Positions 56,201 to 64,000 of a stretch of DNA of 64,000 bases are shown one piece after another (the stretch's first letter is position 1; every line of letters begins with the position of its first letter). Both the position numbers and the translations under genes were made by a program. The DNA comes from Aurelia coerulea. Its lineage: Eukaryota; Cnidaria; Scyphozoa; Semaeostomeae; Ulmaridae. The notes below the pieces were generated by a model that saw only the letters and a list, made by a program, of their open reading frames with translations, was not told the origin of the DNA and made no database searches. The stretch covers positions 9,384,501 to 9,448,500 of the forward strand of contig CM076944.1 in assembly GCA_039566865.1 (NCBI GenBank). Reading direction: 5' to 3'.

Positions 56201-59200
56201 GGAAGTTTCGTTTTTGAAAACTCTGGTTTCAGCCGCGATTTTGAAAACCTCCGATTTTCATGAACTATTCATCATTGTATTAGAAACACTCCAACGAAAA
56301 TACCGGGACAGCGGGAACTGGGCGTTATAGACAACGTTAGTGCCAAATCTTCAATAGACTAATGTAAATGGCTTTGCATCTTTCTTTTGATGGAAAATGG
56401 CTTGAAAAGAATTGAAGCTATTTCGCTATGGGTCTATCCGTTAGGCTTTTCTGAAATCTTTAATGATTTCAAAATTACAGCGTGTTGCATATTTCAACTC
56501 GTCTGAGGTTTTGACATCACCAAATTTCTAAATCGTAAACCATAAGAGTGACAGACTTGTGCCTGGTTCCTTATTGTAGACATACATAAACTATGGTTTT
56601 CTTGAAAATGTTTCCATTCTTCGTCTAAAGTTTAAAGGTTACGATGGTATAAATGTTGTCAAAGTTCTTGAATTCATAGCAGAGAAGATAAACCGTCTAC
56701 AAAATTACAACAGTGGAATTATAGCAAAGTAGCTTGAGTTATATTCAAGCCATTCAGAGACATAGGAAGCGGGAGGGGGGGCACTGGGGGTACATGCCCG
56801 CAAGATTTTGCAATCAACAAAGAAGTGCCTTTTCCATTTTGCAGAAAGTGCCCCTTTGCTTAATGAAAAAAGTGCCCTTAAAGTGTCGTGCCCCCAAGTT
56901 TGAGATGCTTCCTACGTCCCTGAAGCCATTCAATTAAAAGAAAGATATGATACCCATTTATGCTGGCTAGCATATGTTCCATGTCTTTAAGAAGGTGGGT
57001 GTAAAGTTCTAGGACCTATTTCTTTGAATCGAATAGCTTCAAAGAAACTCTAGCTATTTCACTATAATTTTACTGTTGAACTTTTGTGAAATCGATGTTT
57101 TTCAGAAGTTTTTTAAGAATTCAAGAAACATTTTGAAAAAATCTTAAAACCATTCTGGTTTCTGAACTCGTTGAGGAAACTGAATAATTTTCAAGAAAGG
57201 CTTGAATGTCTACAATATGGTATCAAGCAAAATTCTTTCTCTCTTTTGGTTTATAATTTAGGAATTTGATGACATCACTTCCTGACATAAGTCGAAATAT
57301 CAGATACGCTGTAACTTTGAAAATTGTCAAGATTTCTGAAAAACGCAAAAGTAGAATTATAGCGAAATAGCTAAAGCTTCTTTGAAGCCATCCAGTTCAG
57401 CGAAATCGGTCATTGAATGTTACACCCACCTTGCTAAGTATTTGGAACCAATGCTACACTAGCCATTTTGAAGAATTGATGCCTATGCTGTCAAGTAATG
57501 CCTTCATCCTGTGTGTAATACTGTAAGAGAAGGAACTTTCGCGGGAGAAATCTTTTGCGTTTTTGCGTTTCGGAAATTTTCAAAAGCGAAGCGTTCTTAG
57601 ATATGAGATTGGCGAATTTTCATTCCCGCTAATCATTTTATTTTTGCAAAGCGCGAAAACTTTATTCCCGCGACATTTTCTATTTTGGCCGATTCGCGAA
57701 AGTTGATTCCAAATATCGCGTTTTTTTCAACTCGCGAAAGTTTCTTTCCTCAAAGTATCTGTGATACAATAATTACTGATTGGGTGATTGACCACATAAG
57801 CCAAACATATTCATACTAAATCAGGCAATAATCCTTTTGACCTTGTCACAGAGATATTTGACAGCATTTAAAGCCTTTAAATTCAGAAATCTAAAAATCA
57901 TGATTCGGCCAATTAAGGAAACGTTTGGCGTATTAAAGGTTGGAGAAATTAGCTTACGTTTACGTAACGAAACCATTCACCTGCCGGGATACATTTATCG
58001 GATCCTTCATAAAACCTAAACAGGATTTGAAACCTTTTCACTGATGGCAAGAAGTCTATTTAGCCTACGAAATAAGAGAATAATTGTATCAGACCAGAAG
58101 GAGAAGTAATATATAAAGATAAAAAATCTTTGCGTAATTTGTTTTTGTTGGAATTATTCAATATCATCAGGTATGTTACAGAAGTGTTAATTTCGCTTCA
58201 ATTTTTATGGTACATATTCAAAAATATTAGAAGCCAGCACCCAAAGTTCCTGTCGTAGCTTAAGACACTTTGCCTGGTCATGTTATAGAGTATACGTATC
58301 ACTGTAATAATTGTTTTTGCTTCAGACTTTATTGTGCTGAATTTTTGAATTTACCTTTCTTCTCAAACTACGGCTTACTCTGGAGTACCGAATAATCGCC
58401 CCCTCCCCGCTTATTAATTTTGAAAAATTTTCCACCCCCCCCCCCAATTTTATTCCAACCTCCCTTTTATTAATTCTTGAAAAATTGAAAGACAGCAGCA
58501 AATATGTCTAAATTTTTGGATTATGTGGAATGCAATGCCAATATTGCGTCTTGCCATACACACTACTTCTTCTGCTATTATAAGGACATGCTCCGATATC
58601 ATGTGGAAAAGATCTTGGACAAAAGGTAATAGCTTTCACTCACCAGCAACTCCCACTGTTTTTAATAGGCCGCAGCGATCATTTTCGGCAAATTTCTTAC
58701 AATTTTCGCCCTTTGAGTAAAACTGTGAGCATAAATCAAAAAAGTACACATGATTCTGGCATAATAAACTCTCTATAATTTCATTGGATGACTTATTTCT
58801 CCGTTTTCTCCAAGTTTCGAACCGGCAATTTTGACTTTAAAACAACAACTCCTCTGCGATCGTGAGTGCTTCAGTACGGCGTCCTTTCGTTCGTTCGAGG
58901 ACATGCCCCAAAATCTGCAATGTTGTATAAGCCTCGTATGCGATATCAAAAAAGTACACATCGAGGCGAACAGAGTAGTTTTGGCGGGTCTTTTTTATAT
59001 AAAAATTATTATCTTTGCGTGGAAAAAACTATCCGGCATTTTCAGTGTGAAGTTTAAAAAGTTTCTTGTCGCGTTTGAGATAGAATCATAAGTAGCCCTT
59101 TCTTTGTTCGGCCATTTCATCAAATAACAATGCATCGCTGCGCAGTAATACCAAGGGAGCCGCAAATAGCAAATGTCCAATCCCTTTGAAGCACTTTTTC

Positions 59201-62200
59201 GTATGACCAGATTCTCGCATGCCAGCGTCTATACGGTACAAAATATTGGGCCCGATGAATTGTCTAAAATAATCATAAAACAAGTCACTACAACTCACAG
59301 CAGTGCTAATTCTATTGTACACTTTGATTGCAGGGGCGATCTCCATATCCGTTGCCAAAAGACAAGAATTGGGACGAGTTTGCAATAATAACTGCCATTG
59401 TTGGTGGCTGTACCTTGGGACTGATCGTGGCATCTGTGCTTATTTGTTCGCTGAAAAGGTAATTTTGATTGGTGCAAATTTGCAGGGTATCCATTATCAT
59501 TGTTGAGTTGTTTGACTGTTTCAAATGGGGGGGGGGCATGTGCCTTGATAAGTCCTTGATAAAGTCATTTTATTTTTCCAAAAGTTAAGATAGCATTAGT
59601 AAATAGAAGATTTCGTTCCTTTGCACAAAGTACCGGGGAACTACACTCTTGAATTCCTGGGATTGGCAAGGCCTTGAGGGAGAGAATTTACTCAGTACTA
59701 AAGCTCGTGTGAGAGCATGTTCTGCTATAAAGCTGACAAGATTTTGTAGGTGTTTGCTGTTGAATTTAACATCTATGTCAAATCAAAATAGTCGTTCCTA
59801 AGCATCTATAACCGACCATTTTGTGGGTAGATGGTTTTCGTGTAAACAGTAGGTGCGTTGACATAACTTGTTATCAGGATGTTACAACACAGCCTCTGTT
59901 TCCGAAATTACTGTGCATTATTTTTGATGCCATGGTTGTTTATCATGGCAAATACATTTTCTTTGACAGACGTAGCGGTAAGAAACCTATTGAACTGCAG
60001 AAGAAAGAAGCCCTTACCGATTACGAGGTATGTGTGATAACCAGCTGCCAAATCTTGTCGCAGGAATCGGAATATGTCTCTAGCCCTCAAAGATGAAATA
60101 ATTCGAAAAAGGAAAGGTCACAGTGGCGGCTGGCACGAAAAATAAGATGGTACTAGTTAAACAAAAATTTGTGAGCGAAGCGAACAAATTTTTGTCTCAT
60201 GACCAGCTGGGGGTATGGGGGGCGCTGTGAGCCCCCCATTGGGGTCCAGGGGCGAAGCCCCTGGGGAGATTTGCATTTTAAAGCAAATATCTTCGTGGAT
60301 TGTCTCTAAATTGCAAGCTAAATGCTTTCCCCAATAGCTGTTTGAGAAAGTGGTGTAGGGAGATTTTTTAAGTCAAACATAGTAGAGAAAGCATAAAATT
60401 TTATGATGAAACTACAAAACGCTATTTATCTGGACATTATAGAATACTTCTTTTTTGCAAACCATGCTACTTACTTTTAATGAATTCATTTTCTGAAAAT
60501 CTTTTCAAACGGTGCTGGCTGTTGCATTGCTAGGCAAAGACCGTTCCACCGAAATGCAAGTGAGTCATGTCGATCATTGGCTGCGGCCACTTAAGAGGCA
60601 CGTGAGCATTACATTTAGAAAGTTAATCAGTTGCGGCACCCAGTCCACCACTGGTTAGCCGCTGTTCACGGAAGTACCAGAAATGAAATTCTAGTAACGT
60701 GGGTTTCTTCGGGGGTTTCTCGTTCCATTTGTGGTGTGCGCAAAATTGCATGTTTACATGTAGAACTATTTGAATGGTTCCACTTGCACCAGGAATGTAT
60801 GGGAGTAGGTAAACAGCTGCCAATTGTTGCTTTTCTCTTCAGCTAATGAAGAAGAATCTAAGTCTTCGCCACGTATCCAGGAAAAATGGTAGCCAATTCC
60901 TGCGACACTTTTCTGCAGAATCCTAGACAGCTAAATTGAAAACAGGCCTAAAAGCTTTTGACGTACTTTCGAATACCTCAGTATCATTCAATAAAACAGC
61001 AAAGTTTGACCATTGTGATTTGATACTGCTGAAAAAAATGCGGGGTCGATTTCATAATCTTGTGTGGATGTGTTATTTTGGCGGCCATGCAGCATTACCA
61101 GAATTAGGAATCTAGTACTGCGAACGAATTTACCATTGTTGGACTTATGGATACACAAAGAGTTTTACGTCATGACGAGTCACAAACCACAATAGGACTG
61201 CTTTCTGCAGTACTGGATGAACGATGTCTGGTACCGTGAAGTACATAAAGGACTTATTCAATACTGCTCATTCAACAAGGATTAAGACGAGGGAGGGTCA
61301 TTGGTGAGATATTGGCTCTAGAGTGCTCTGCCACTCTTCCTTCTGTTTGTTTTCACGGTCAATTCAATTTGTTTCTATTTTTGAAATGTTAGAAAATGAG
61401 ACCATTAAAATATATTTCAAGCTTTCAAAATAAAGTGGTACTAGACTGGTACCGCTAGTACCGCTGCCAGCCGCCACTGAAAGGTCACGATTCCAGCGTC
61501 GATCTTCTGTTCCGAAGATGATAATGATCAAAGCGGATGTGCCGGTGTTTCACGGACATTCTTCCAGAATGAATTTGTTACAACTCTTCTCCTGACGCTA
61601 ATACTTTTTGATACTTTTTGGAAATGGCAACAGGTTCTAGCAGGTTAACCATCGCAGACTTCGTGTATGCTTCCAAATATTCCATTATTTCAACGATTGC
61701 TGGAATGCAAACCGATTTTGCTGGGATACAAATCTAAATCGCCAGCCGTCAAACGAGTCAAAATGATTTTGATCAAGAAGTAATTATAATAAGATGAGAT
61801 GCTAGTCTGATTATTTCGTCCTAGTCATCGCTGCTGTTGACTTATCCATTAAGAGAAAAAGAGAATAGGTCTTGCCGTGATTTTATAACGAAAGAAGATG
61901 GACAAATTTAAGCTCTGCCTTGTGGGTCTTACTTATTTGATTGGGTTGGGAAGCTGAATAGTAATTGTTTCATTTAAGCCTCGACCATTCGAGAATTGCA
62001 ATGCTTTCTGCTTGGCTGCTGAAGAAACAATATTTGCCAGGCAGATTTTTGAATTTACTCTGCTTCTTTCGTTATAGATTCACGACTTCTCTCAAAATGA
62101 CTTCTCTCATCTTTCGCATGCACAAGTCGATAGTTTGCCCTACTGGTTTCAGGATGACTTCTGCGCCTTTGTTTGCTTTGAATTACTAGTTGAGAGAATG

Positions 62201-62500
62201 GCCTTTCTTTGCAATAGAGTTGCTGTTTCACCAAAAGAAGCTGATGCTATTGTGTACAAATTATGTTCTTGTTAGTGAAAACACCTTTGGCAACAAATTT
62301 GAATAGGATAGTGGATACATCACGGTAGTTGATAGTTCGTGTTGAAGTTTCATTTAGCTGTTTGCTACCTTTCAGGAGCTTTGCCGAACTCAAATGGCTG
62401 TGCATTCTGCTGCTTCTCCAGGTACTATGAAGGCAATAAAGGCTGACAGACAGAGGCATGGACTTGTTGATGGGCAAGGCAAATTTACTAAGAAGACTTG
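35196..62500 (+). CDS. PTPRN: PTPRN (IA-2/phogrin)-like receptor phosphatase-like protein, 5' part (11 exons, partial)
   Basis: Exons are 35196-35283, 35637-35690, 45552-46793, 48767-48812, 52250-52345, 52451-52510, 54338-54444, 55551-55621, 59334-59458, 59970-60027 and 62376-62500. All junction phases agree, giving about 690 residues. The order is signal peptide, cysteine module with the spacing C-x6-C-x5-C of the RESP18 homology domain, a long acidic luminal region with dibasic sites, a membrane-proximal ectodomain, one TM helix, then a cytosolic DYEELCRTQMA motif equivalent to the EYQDLCRxxMA motif of IA-2 and phogrin. Known members are dense-core-vesicle proteins of neuroendocrine cells, processed at dibasic sites, with a catalytically inactive PTP domain. 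That domain must be encoded beyond the window. An additional exon between 35690 and 45552, carrying the rest of the RESP18 module, is likely missing from this model. Confidence 0.85.
35637..35690 (+). CDS. PTPRN: PTPRN exon 2: RESP18-type cysteine module
   Basis: The acceptor is TTTTAAAG at 35636 and the donor a perfect GTAAGT at 35691; phase 1 in and out, 54 bp. It encodes GCRFLRELCRDHYHCDKDG. The spacing C-x6-C-x5-C followed by a DG four residues later equals the start of the RESP18 homology domain of vertebrate IA-2, which directs sorting to secretory granules. The fourth cysteine expected just after DG is not in the spliced exon, so it is either in a missed exon or in the read-through (see findings). 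Confidence 0.75.
36045..36330. mobile_element. Half copy of foldback FB-E
   Basis: It matches the right half of 20278-20888 (GGCTTTTTGCTAAAGATTAA, ATGATTTATCGTCACCTGCC), without the left arm and with a degraded terminal. Confidence 0.6.
36422..36978 (-). CDS. Candidate antisense nested gene: 3' exons of a multi-pass membrane protein
   Basis: On the - strand a good acceptor (polypyrimidine, then GGGTTCAG) precedes exon 36578-36422, which encodes FGKMLVMFAAITIYCVEECY, then a short acidic loop and a second helix (VILIGCVTFFMVLSYFMFY) and stop TGA at 36424-36422. Upstream, 36712-36652 has a strong acceptor (CTCTTTTTCAG) and donor (GTGAGT), with a phase that joins in frame (THFTISLPISSQHYAS). A weaker third exon, 36978-36926, also fits in phase. 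I do not recognise the family; two C-terminal TM helices are all that can be said. It lies wholly in the large PTPRN intron. Further 5' exons were not found. Confidence 0.35.
37122..37590 (+). repeat. Two-unit tandem duplication, ~240 bp
   Basis: The first unit (about 37122-37345) and the second (about 37362-37585) share TTAGATTGTCTGCTCTTT and GAAGAGCTTGAAAAGCACAA, with moderate divergence. The copies have no common open frame. Confidence 0.7.
37600..39670. other. PTPRN intron, no feature supported
   Basis: AT-rich unique sequence. Short open frames have no recognisable similarity, and I found no PTPRN exon here. Confidence 0.45.
39682..40047. mobile_element. GGGCCTGT-type TIR element, copy 1
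   Basis: GGGCCTGTTTATATGGAGAA is matched by the inverse TTTCTCCATATGGACAGGCCC. Inverted CCCCGG/CCGGG blocks are inside. The same terminal octamer occurs at 50947-51370. Confidence 0.7.
40872..41190. mobile_element. CCCGGGGGG-type short element
   Basis: CCCAGGGGGGGTACTTGAC at the left and AGCACCCCTCCCCCCGG at the right are inverted ends. The internal CCTGCTCCAGAATTTTTC resembles 32735-33045, so both are one dispersed family. Confidence 0.5.
41239..41428. mobile_element. MITE FB-D, copy 2
   Basis: It has AATAGACATTTTTAGCTATT and AATAGCTAAAAGGTCAATT ends, with the same family interior as 15121-15294. Confidence 0.65.
41430..43290. other. PTPRN intron, no feature supported
   Basis: Two open frames on opposite strands overlap at 41750-42090. 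A - strand frame there ends at a GTATGT donor (near 41903), but nothing joins it convincingly. Degenerate ACCCGTA-type short repeats lie at 42690-42950. Confidence 0.4.
43299..43896. mobile_element. Foldback element FB-B, copy 3 (degraded ends)
   Basis: The arms match 5856-6460 and 21079-21656 (GGCTAATCACTCTCAAGATC, ACCAACAAACGAGG), but the termini read CAGGTATCCCAG and GAGACACCCTG. It is the most decayed of the three. Confidence 0.65.
43900..45551. other. PTPRN intron, no exon seen
   Basis: It contains poly-G runs at 44587 and 45010, a CAGTGGCGTCGCCAC transposon-end-like palindrome at 44913 and a GGGGGCTGCGCCCC hairpin near 45402. No supported gene. Confidence 0.45.
45552..46793 (+). CDS. 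PTPRN: PTPRN exon 3: giant acidic luminal exon
   Basis: The acceptor is ATCTTTCAG at 45551 and the donor GTATGA at 46794; phase 1 in and out, 413 codons without a stop. It begins ADAIPPMSLVEEW and has LFPDN and FFPDG repeats, then a low-complexity Glu/Asp/Arg/His/Asn-rich sequence with no hydrophobic segment. Dibasic sites such as DYKRS, QDKRS and VGKRE are candidate prohormone-convertase sites, as is known for IA-2/phogrin ectodomains. The acidic, His-containing composition would suit calcium- and pH-dependent behaviour in granules (inference). The luminal region is fast-evolving in this family, so no residue-level alignment is claimed. Confidence 0.85.
47200..47822. mobile_element. Foldback element (TA target), nested
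   Basis: CCGGGTGAGTCAGAAAAAAG and its inverse are flanked by TA (47198-47199, 47823-47824). The arms are partly inverted (CCCCGTTTGAAAGG against CCTTCCAAGCGGGG), with TTGGGAGGA/TTTCCCAAGAGG in the centre. Confidence 0.75.
47840..48240 (+). repeat. Three-unit tandem repeat, ~115-137 bp
   Basis: Each unit contains CAGCATGCTTTGTGCGAAGT, CAGCGACTTGCT and AATAACTGACTGTACGAAAT. The third unit has an internal deletion. An inverted partial unit follows at 48258-48290. Confidence 0.85.
48767..48812 (+). CDS. PTPRN: PTPRN exon 4
   Basis: The acceptor is CTATTTTAG at 48766 and the donor GTGAGT at 48813; phase 1 in, phase 2 out. It encodes EADPEKGMLILQTAEK. The frame is fixed by both neighbours. It begins the membrane-proximal ectodomain. 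Confidence 0.7.
48820..50940. other. PTPRN intron, no feature supported
   Basis: AT-rich. It contains a poly-G tract (49978-49994) and no supported open frame or repeat pair. Confidence 0.5.
50947..51370. mobile_element. GGGCCTGT-type TIR element, copy 2, TAA duplication
   Basis: The ends are GGGCCTGTTTATATGA and TTAGACAGGCCC, with TAA at 50944-50946 and 51371-51373. Inverted subterminal CACCTCACCTGCCAGACCCG matches the right arm. TAA suggests the PIF/Harbinger group. Confidence 0.7.
51590..52150 (+). mobile_element. LINE remnant and 3' end (no SINE)
   Basis: Decayed coding includes LGPEIWNSLHSDLKS, then a 3' region with GGAAACAAGGTCGCACTGAC. It is the + strand counterpart of 19745-20275 but lacks the SINE. 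It ends 100 bp before PTPRN exon 5. Confidence 0.65.
52250..52345 (+). CDS. PTPRN: PTPRN exon 5: membrane-proximal ectodomain
   Basis: The acceptor is CATTCTAG at 52249 and the donor GTAAGT at 52346; phase 2 in and out. It encodes VKPNSLKTVGDNVQKVLWGV and DPKKHKVFTKI. The single frame is open across the exon and consistent with the exons on either side. It is part of the compact ectodomain next to the membrane. Confidence 0.8.
52451..52510 (+). CDS. PTPRN: PTPRN exon 6
   Basis: The acceptor is TTCTTTTCAG at 52450 and the donor GTGAGC at 52511; phase 2 in and out. It encodes GASPPVESAHQCLTKIND. The intron before it is only 105 bp, the shortest in the window. Confidence 0.75.
53245..53429. mobile_element. 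MITE FB-D, copy 3
   Basis: AATAGACCTTCTAGCTATT and AATAGCTAAAGGTCTATT ends. It shares the GATAGAAGCTCTAACGCCAC interior with 15121-15294 (inverted). Confidence 0.7.
53815..54025 (-). mobile_element. 5S/tRNA-like SINE, copy 2
   Basis: Nearly identical to 19864-20071 and in the same orientation. On the - strand it has GAGTGGTCCAGCGGC, TGAAGTAAAGCTCGGTCGAG and CCGGATGGGTGACC. Confidence 0.6.
54338..54444 (+). CDS. PTPRN: PTPRN exon 7: membrane-proximal ectodomain
   Basis: The acceptor is TATTTTAG at 54337 and the donor GTAAGT at 54445; phase 2 in, phase 1 out. It encodes IDSKDSKKIHLRMQVSHAQF and then AYNPKAVAKRINS. The beta-strand (IHLRMQV) followed by a helix resembles the SEA-like fold of the IA-2 mature ectodomain; this is a fold-level judgement only. 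Confidence 0.8.
54528..55034. mobile_element. FB-C repeat, copy 3 (complete)
   Basis: It runs from ATAGGGCTCAAATC to GATTTGAAAAATTTGAGCCCTAT, with inverted arms including GGTCTGTGTAAAGTTCTAT against ATAGAATTTTACACCCACC. A more diverged relative fills 56395-57470. Confidence 0.7.
55551..55621 (+). CDS. PTPRN: PTPRN exon 8: end of membrane-proximal ectodomain
   Basis: The acceptor is AATTTTCAG at 55550 and the donor GTAAGT at 55622; phase 1 in, phase 0 out. The frame fixed by both neighbours encodes DLRQNLSSATGLTILHAKSR. A competing open frame in the same exon is ruled out by phase. It completes the helix and last strand of the ectodomain. Confidence 0.75.
55638..56380. other. PTPRN intron, G-runs and open frames without similarity
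   Basis: CAGTGGCGGACGC at 55704 resembles a transposon end like that at 60121. G-runs occur at 55732-55746 and 55829-55838. The open frames here are not recognised. Confidence 0.4.
57524..57762. mobile_element. Short element with GGAACTTTCGCGG ends
   Basis: GAAGGAACTTTCGCGGG is matched by CGCGAAAGTTTCTTTCC on the right, with several internal TTTCGCG/CGCGAAA units. Not coding. Confidence 0.5.
57770..59330. other. PTPRN intron, no feature supported
   Basis: A C-run (58434-58445) and overlapping short open frames on both strands at 58770-59180, none recognised. Confidence 0.45.
59334..59458 (+). CDS. PTPRN: PTPRN exon 9: transmembrane helix
   Basis: The acceptor is GATTGCAG at 59333 and the donor GTAATT at 59459; phase 0 in, phase 2 out. 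A juxtamembrane segment with YPLPKDKNWDEFAI is followed by a single hydrophobic helix (ITAIVGGCTLGLIVASVLIC) and basic SLKR as stop-transfer. This fits the single-pass type I topology of PTPRN. Confidence 0.85.
59970..60027 (+). CDS. PTPRN: PTPRN exon 10: juxtamembrane cytosolic segment
   Basis: The acceptor is TTGACAG at 59969 and the donor GTATGT at 60028; phase 2 in, phase 0 out, 58 bp. It encodes RSGKKPIELQKKEALTDYE, a basic juxtamembrane stretch. It joins exon 11 to give DYEELCR, the family motif. A hAT-like insertion begins 94 bp downstream at 60121. Confidence 0.75.
60121..61480. mobile_element. 1.36-kb hAT-like non-autonomous element, 8-bp duplication
   Basis: CAGTGGCGGCTGGCA at 60121 is matched by TGCCAGCCGCCACTG ending 61480. 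The 8-bp AAAGGTCA is perfectly duplicated at 60113-60120 and 61481-61488. A CCCCAGGGGCGAAGCCCC-type hairpin lies near the left end. No transposase frame is present. It starts 94 bp after PTPRN exon 10. Confidence 0.85.
62376..62500 (+). CDS. PTPRN: PTPRN exon 11: ELCRTQMA motif
   Basis: The acceptor is CTTTCAG at 62375 and the donor GTGAGT at 62501; phase 0 in, phase 2 out. ELCRTQMAVHS matches the D/E-LCRxxMA motif that follows the membrane in IA-2 and phogrin. A basic region follows (MKAIKADRQRHGLVDGQGKF). No later exon was found before 64000, so the phosphatase-like domain is outside the window. Confidence 0.85.
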
Positions 62501-64000
62501 GTGAGTCTATGGTTTGCGGTTTAATCTACAAATGTTTTATGTTACAAATGTTGCAAACGGCCGCTCGTGCACTTTCCCATCAACAGAGACTTTGACCAAA
62601 GGAATTGCCAAGTGAGGAGATAAAAGATTTGTCCCTTTTGTCAACGCATAGTCCTCTAGGTTCTTTCGAAACACGGAGAAAGTGGTTGGGCAAAGATAGG
62701 TACGGTATAAGTTTTTATGAGAAAAGCTTGAACGTGATTGGAAGAGTCCTTCTACGCCAAAATTAAAGTTGGCTTTCCCAGAATATATCCCAGAATTGCC
62801 TAGGATTTCATTTTGGGAACAGGCGAACACTAGATTATGAGGGGCATTCTAAGCCCATGTAAATGGTGCTTACACAATATTAGTTCGAGATAGGCCTTCT
62901 AGGCAAAGGTTAGTGATATTTTCTCAAAAGTTTGAATGGATCGGGATTCCTAAGACAAAGTAGCAGGCATGGCCTCAACATTTTCCTGGGGGCTTCACCC
63001 CCAGACTCCTCTATTTTGATACCCACACTAATTCACCCTGGCCACACTGCCGGCAAAGACAACGCATATGTTGTAAATTAGTAGCCTCAAGTTTCATTGG
63101 ACATGGTTGTTTGTGTCTATCATATTATTTTACAAATGCTTTTAACTGGGGGGGGCCGAGCTGAAAAGTCCCCAACGGCCCCGACTGCCTCCGTTACGCC
63201 ATTGAATCATTACCGTACTTTCTTGCGACAAAATAGTTTACGAGGAAATGATGCAGTTCATATTATAGCCAGAAGATACAGTAGTGTAACTGCTGCCAAT
63301 GTTTTTCAAACGTTGATGACATCTGTTACTGTTTACTAGACTGATTACGCTAAATCCTGTTATCCTTCATCAAAGCAAGACTTCCACCAAACTGAAACCG
63401 CTCAACCTTGGACTCATAATGAAACCAAAAATTATTTATACTTGTTGCATTGATTTTTTAATGCGCATGGAAGCGAGGTTCCTATACAACGTCGTTACAA
63501 TTTGTATACATTTGACTGATCGATGTTGATCAATGTGACTTGCAACTACAAGCAAAGCTGGGAGGAACTCATGTGGACAACGATCTTAGGAAAGCAACTG
63601 AAGAAAAGGTCAAACTTTGCGTAAAGAAGCATGGTACTGAATAAATTAAAATCAATTTTCTTTAATCCATCGTTGAAATTTCTTCTAATACTGTGAGACT
63701 AGGTTTTATTGTCAATTTTTGAATTAAAAAAGTCTGGTTTTGGATCATTCAATCAGTTTCGACCATTGTTCACAAGCTCCACATTATTCTACTCACCCAA
63801 TACCGCCCCACAATTCTAAGGAGCATAGTAAGCGTCCACCTGCCCCCTTCTAATATGCTGCCACCATATAATTAATTTTGAAATATAAGCAGGGCCTCTA
63901 GTGAGCCCTCATGGTGACATTTGAATTCCACAAAAGATGCATTTTACACAAGCTTATACCTTCTTTGTCTTGGTATAGTGTTTATTGTAGTTATAGTTCT
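62501..64000. other. PTPRN intron to window end
   Basis: No further exon was found. A GGGGGCTTCACCCCC hairpin lies near 62988, and an unrecognised open frame on the - strand occupies 62537-62830. Confidence 0.45.

Noticed and set aside
62537..62830. 97-residue - strand open frame after the last PTPRN exon
   Set aside because: No recognised domain, no splice support and intronic position. Treated as chance.

Overview
The window is intron-rich animal DNA. Its coding exons are short, joined by GT-AG introns of 0.1-10 kb, and separated by large amounts of transposon-derived sequence. There are no operons, ribosome-binding sites or other prokaryotic features. The A+T-rich composition, the style of the LINE remnants and the many short foldback elements suggest a marine invertebrate, most likely a cnidarian, but this is inference and the species cannot be fixed from sequence alone.

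Two genes are recognised, both on the + strand. (1) 3222-25738: the C-terminal half of a TRPM-family cation channel. Nine exons keep frame across every junction and encode the end of the cytosolic melastatin homology region, S1-S6 with the pore, the TRP-box region and a short C-terminal coiled coil ending at a stop. The N-terminal exons lie upstream of the window. There is no C-terminal kinase or Nudix domain. (2) 35196-62500: the 5' two-thirds of a PTPRN (IA-2/phogrin, ICA512)-like receptor-type tyrosine phosphatase-like protein of dense-core vesicles. It has a signal peptide, a RESP18-type cysteine module, a very large acidic exon, a membrane-proximal ectodomain, one transmembrane helix and the start of the cytosolic tail. 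The phosphatase-like domain lies beyond the window, and one exon between 35690 and 45552 may be missing from my model. A possible small antisense gene for a multi-pass membrane protein sits in the largest PTPRN intron (36422-36978, - strand).

Region by region: 1-3221 foldback copies and a LINE remnant; 3222-14736 TRPM exons A-G; 14737-20934 long intron with duplicated modules, foldbacks and a LINE/SINE composite; 20935-25738 last two TRPM exons around a LINE graveyard; 25739-35195 intergenic, made largely of two nested transposon pairs; 35196-35690 first two PTPRN exons; 35691-45551 a 9.9 kb intron with the antisense candidate; 45552-62500 the rest of the PTPRN exons, interrupted by foldbacks, a nested element with a minisatellite, and a hAT-like insertion; 62501-64000 intron.

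The most striking non-coding signal is a set of foldback elements flanked by TA that share only CCGGGTG termini and otherwise have unrelated arms. Two of them bracket a single TRPM exon within 46 and 29 bp. Nested insertions with readable target-site duplications (TA, TAA, 5 bp, 8 bp) give a local insertion history. No new multi-gene system is evident.
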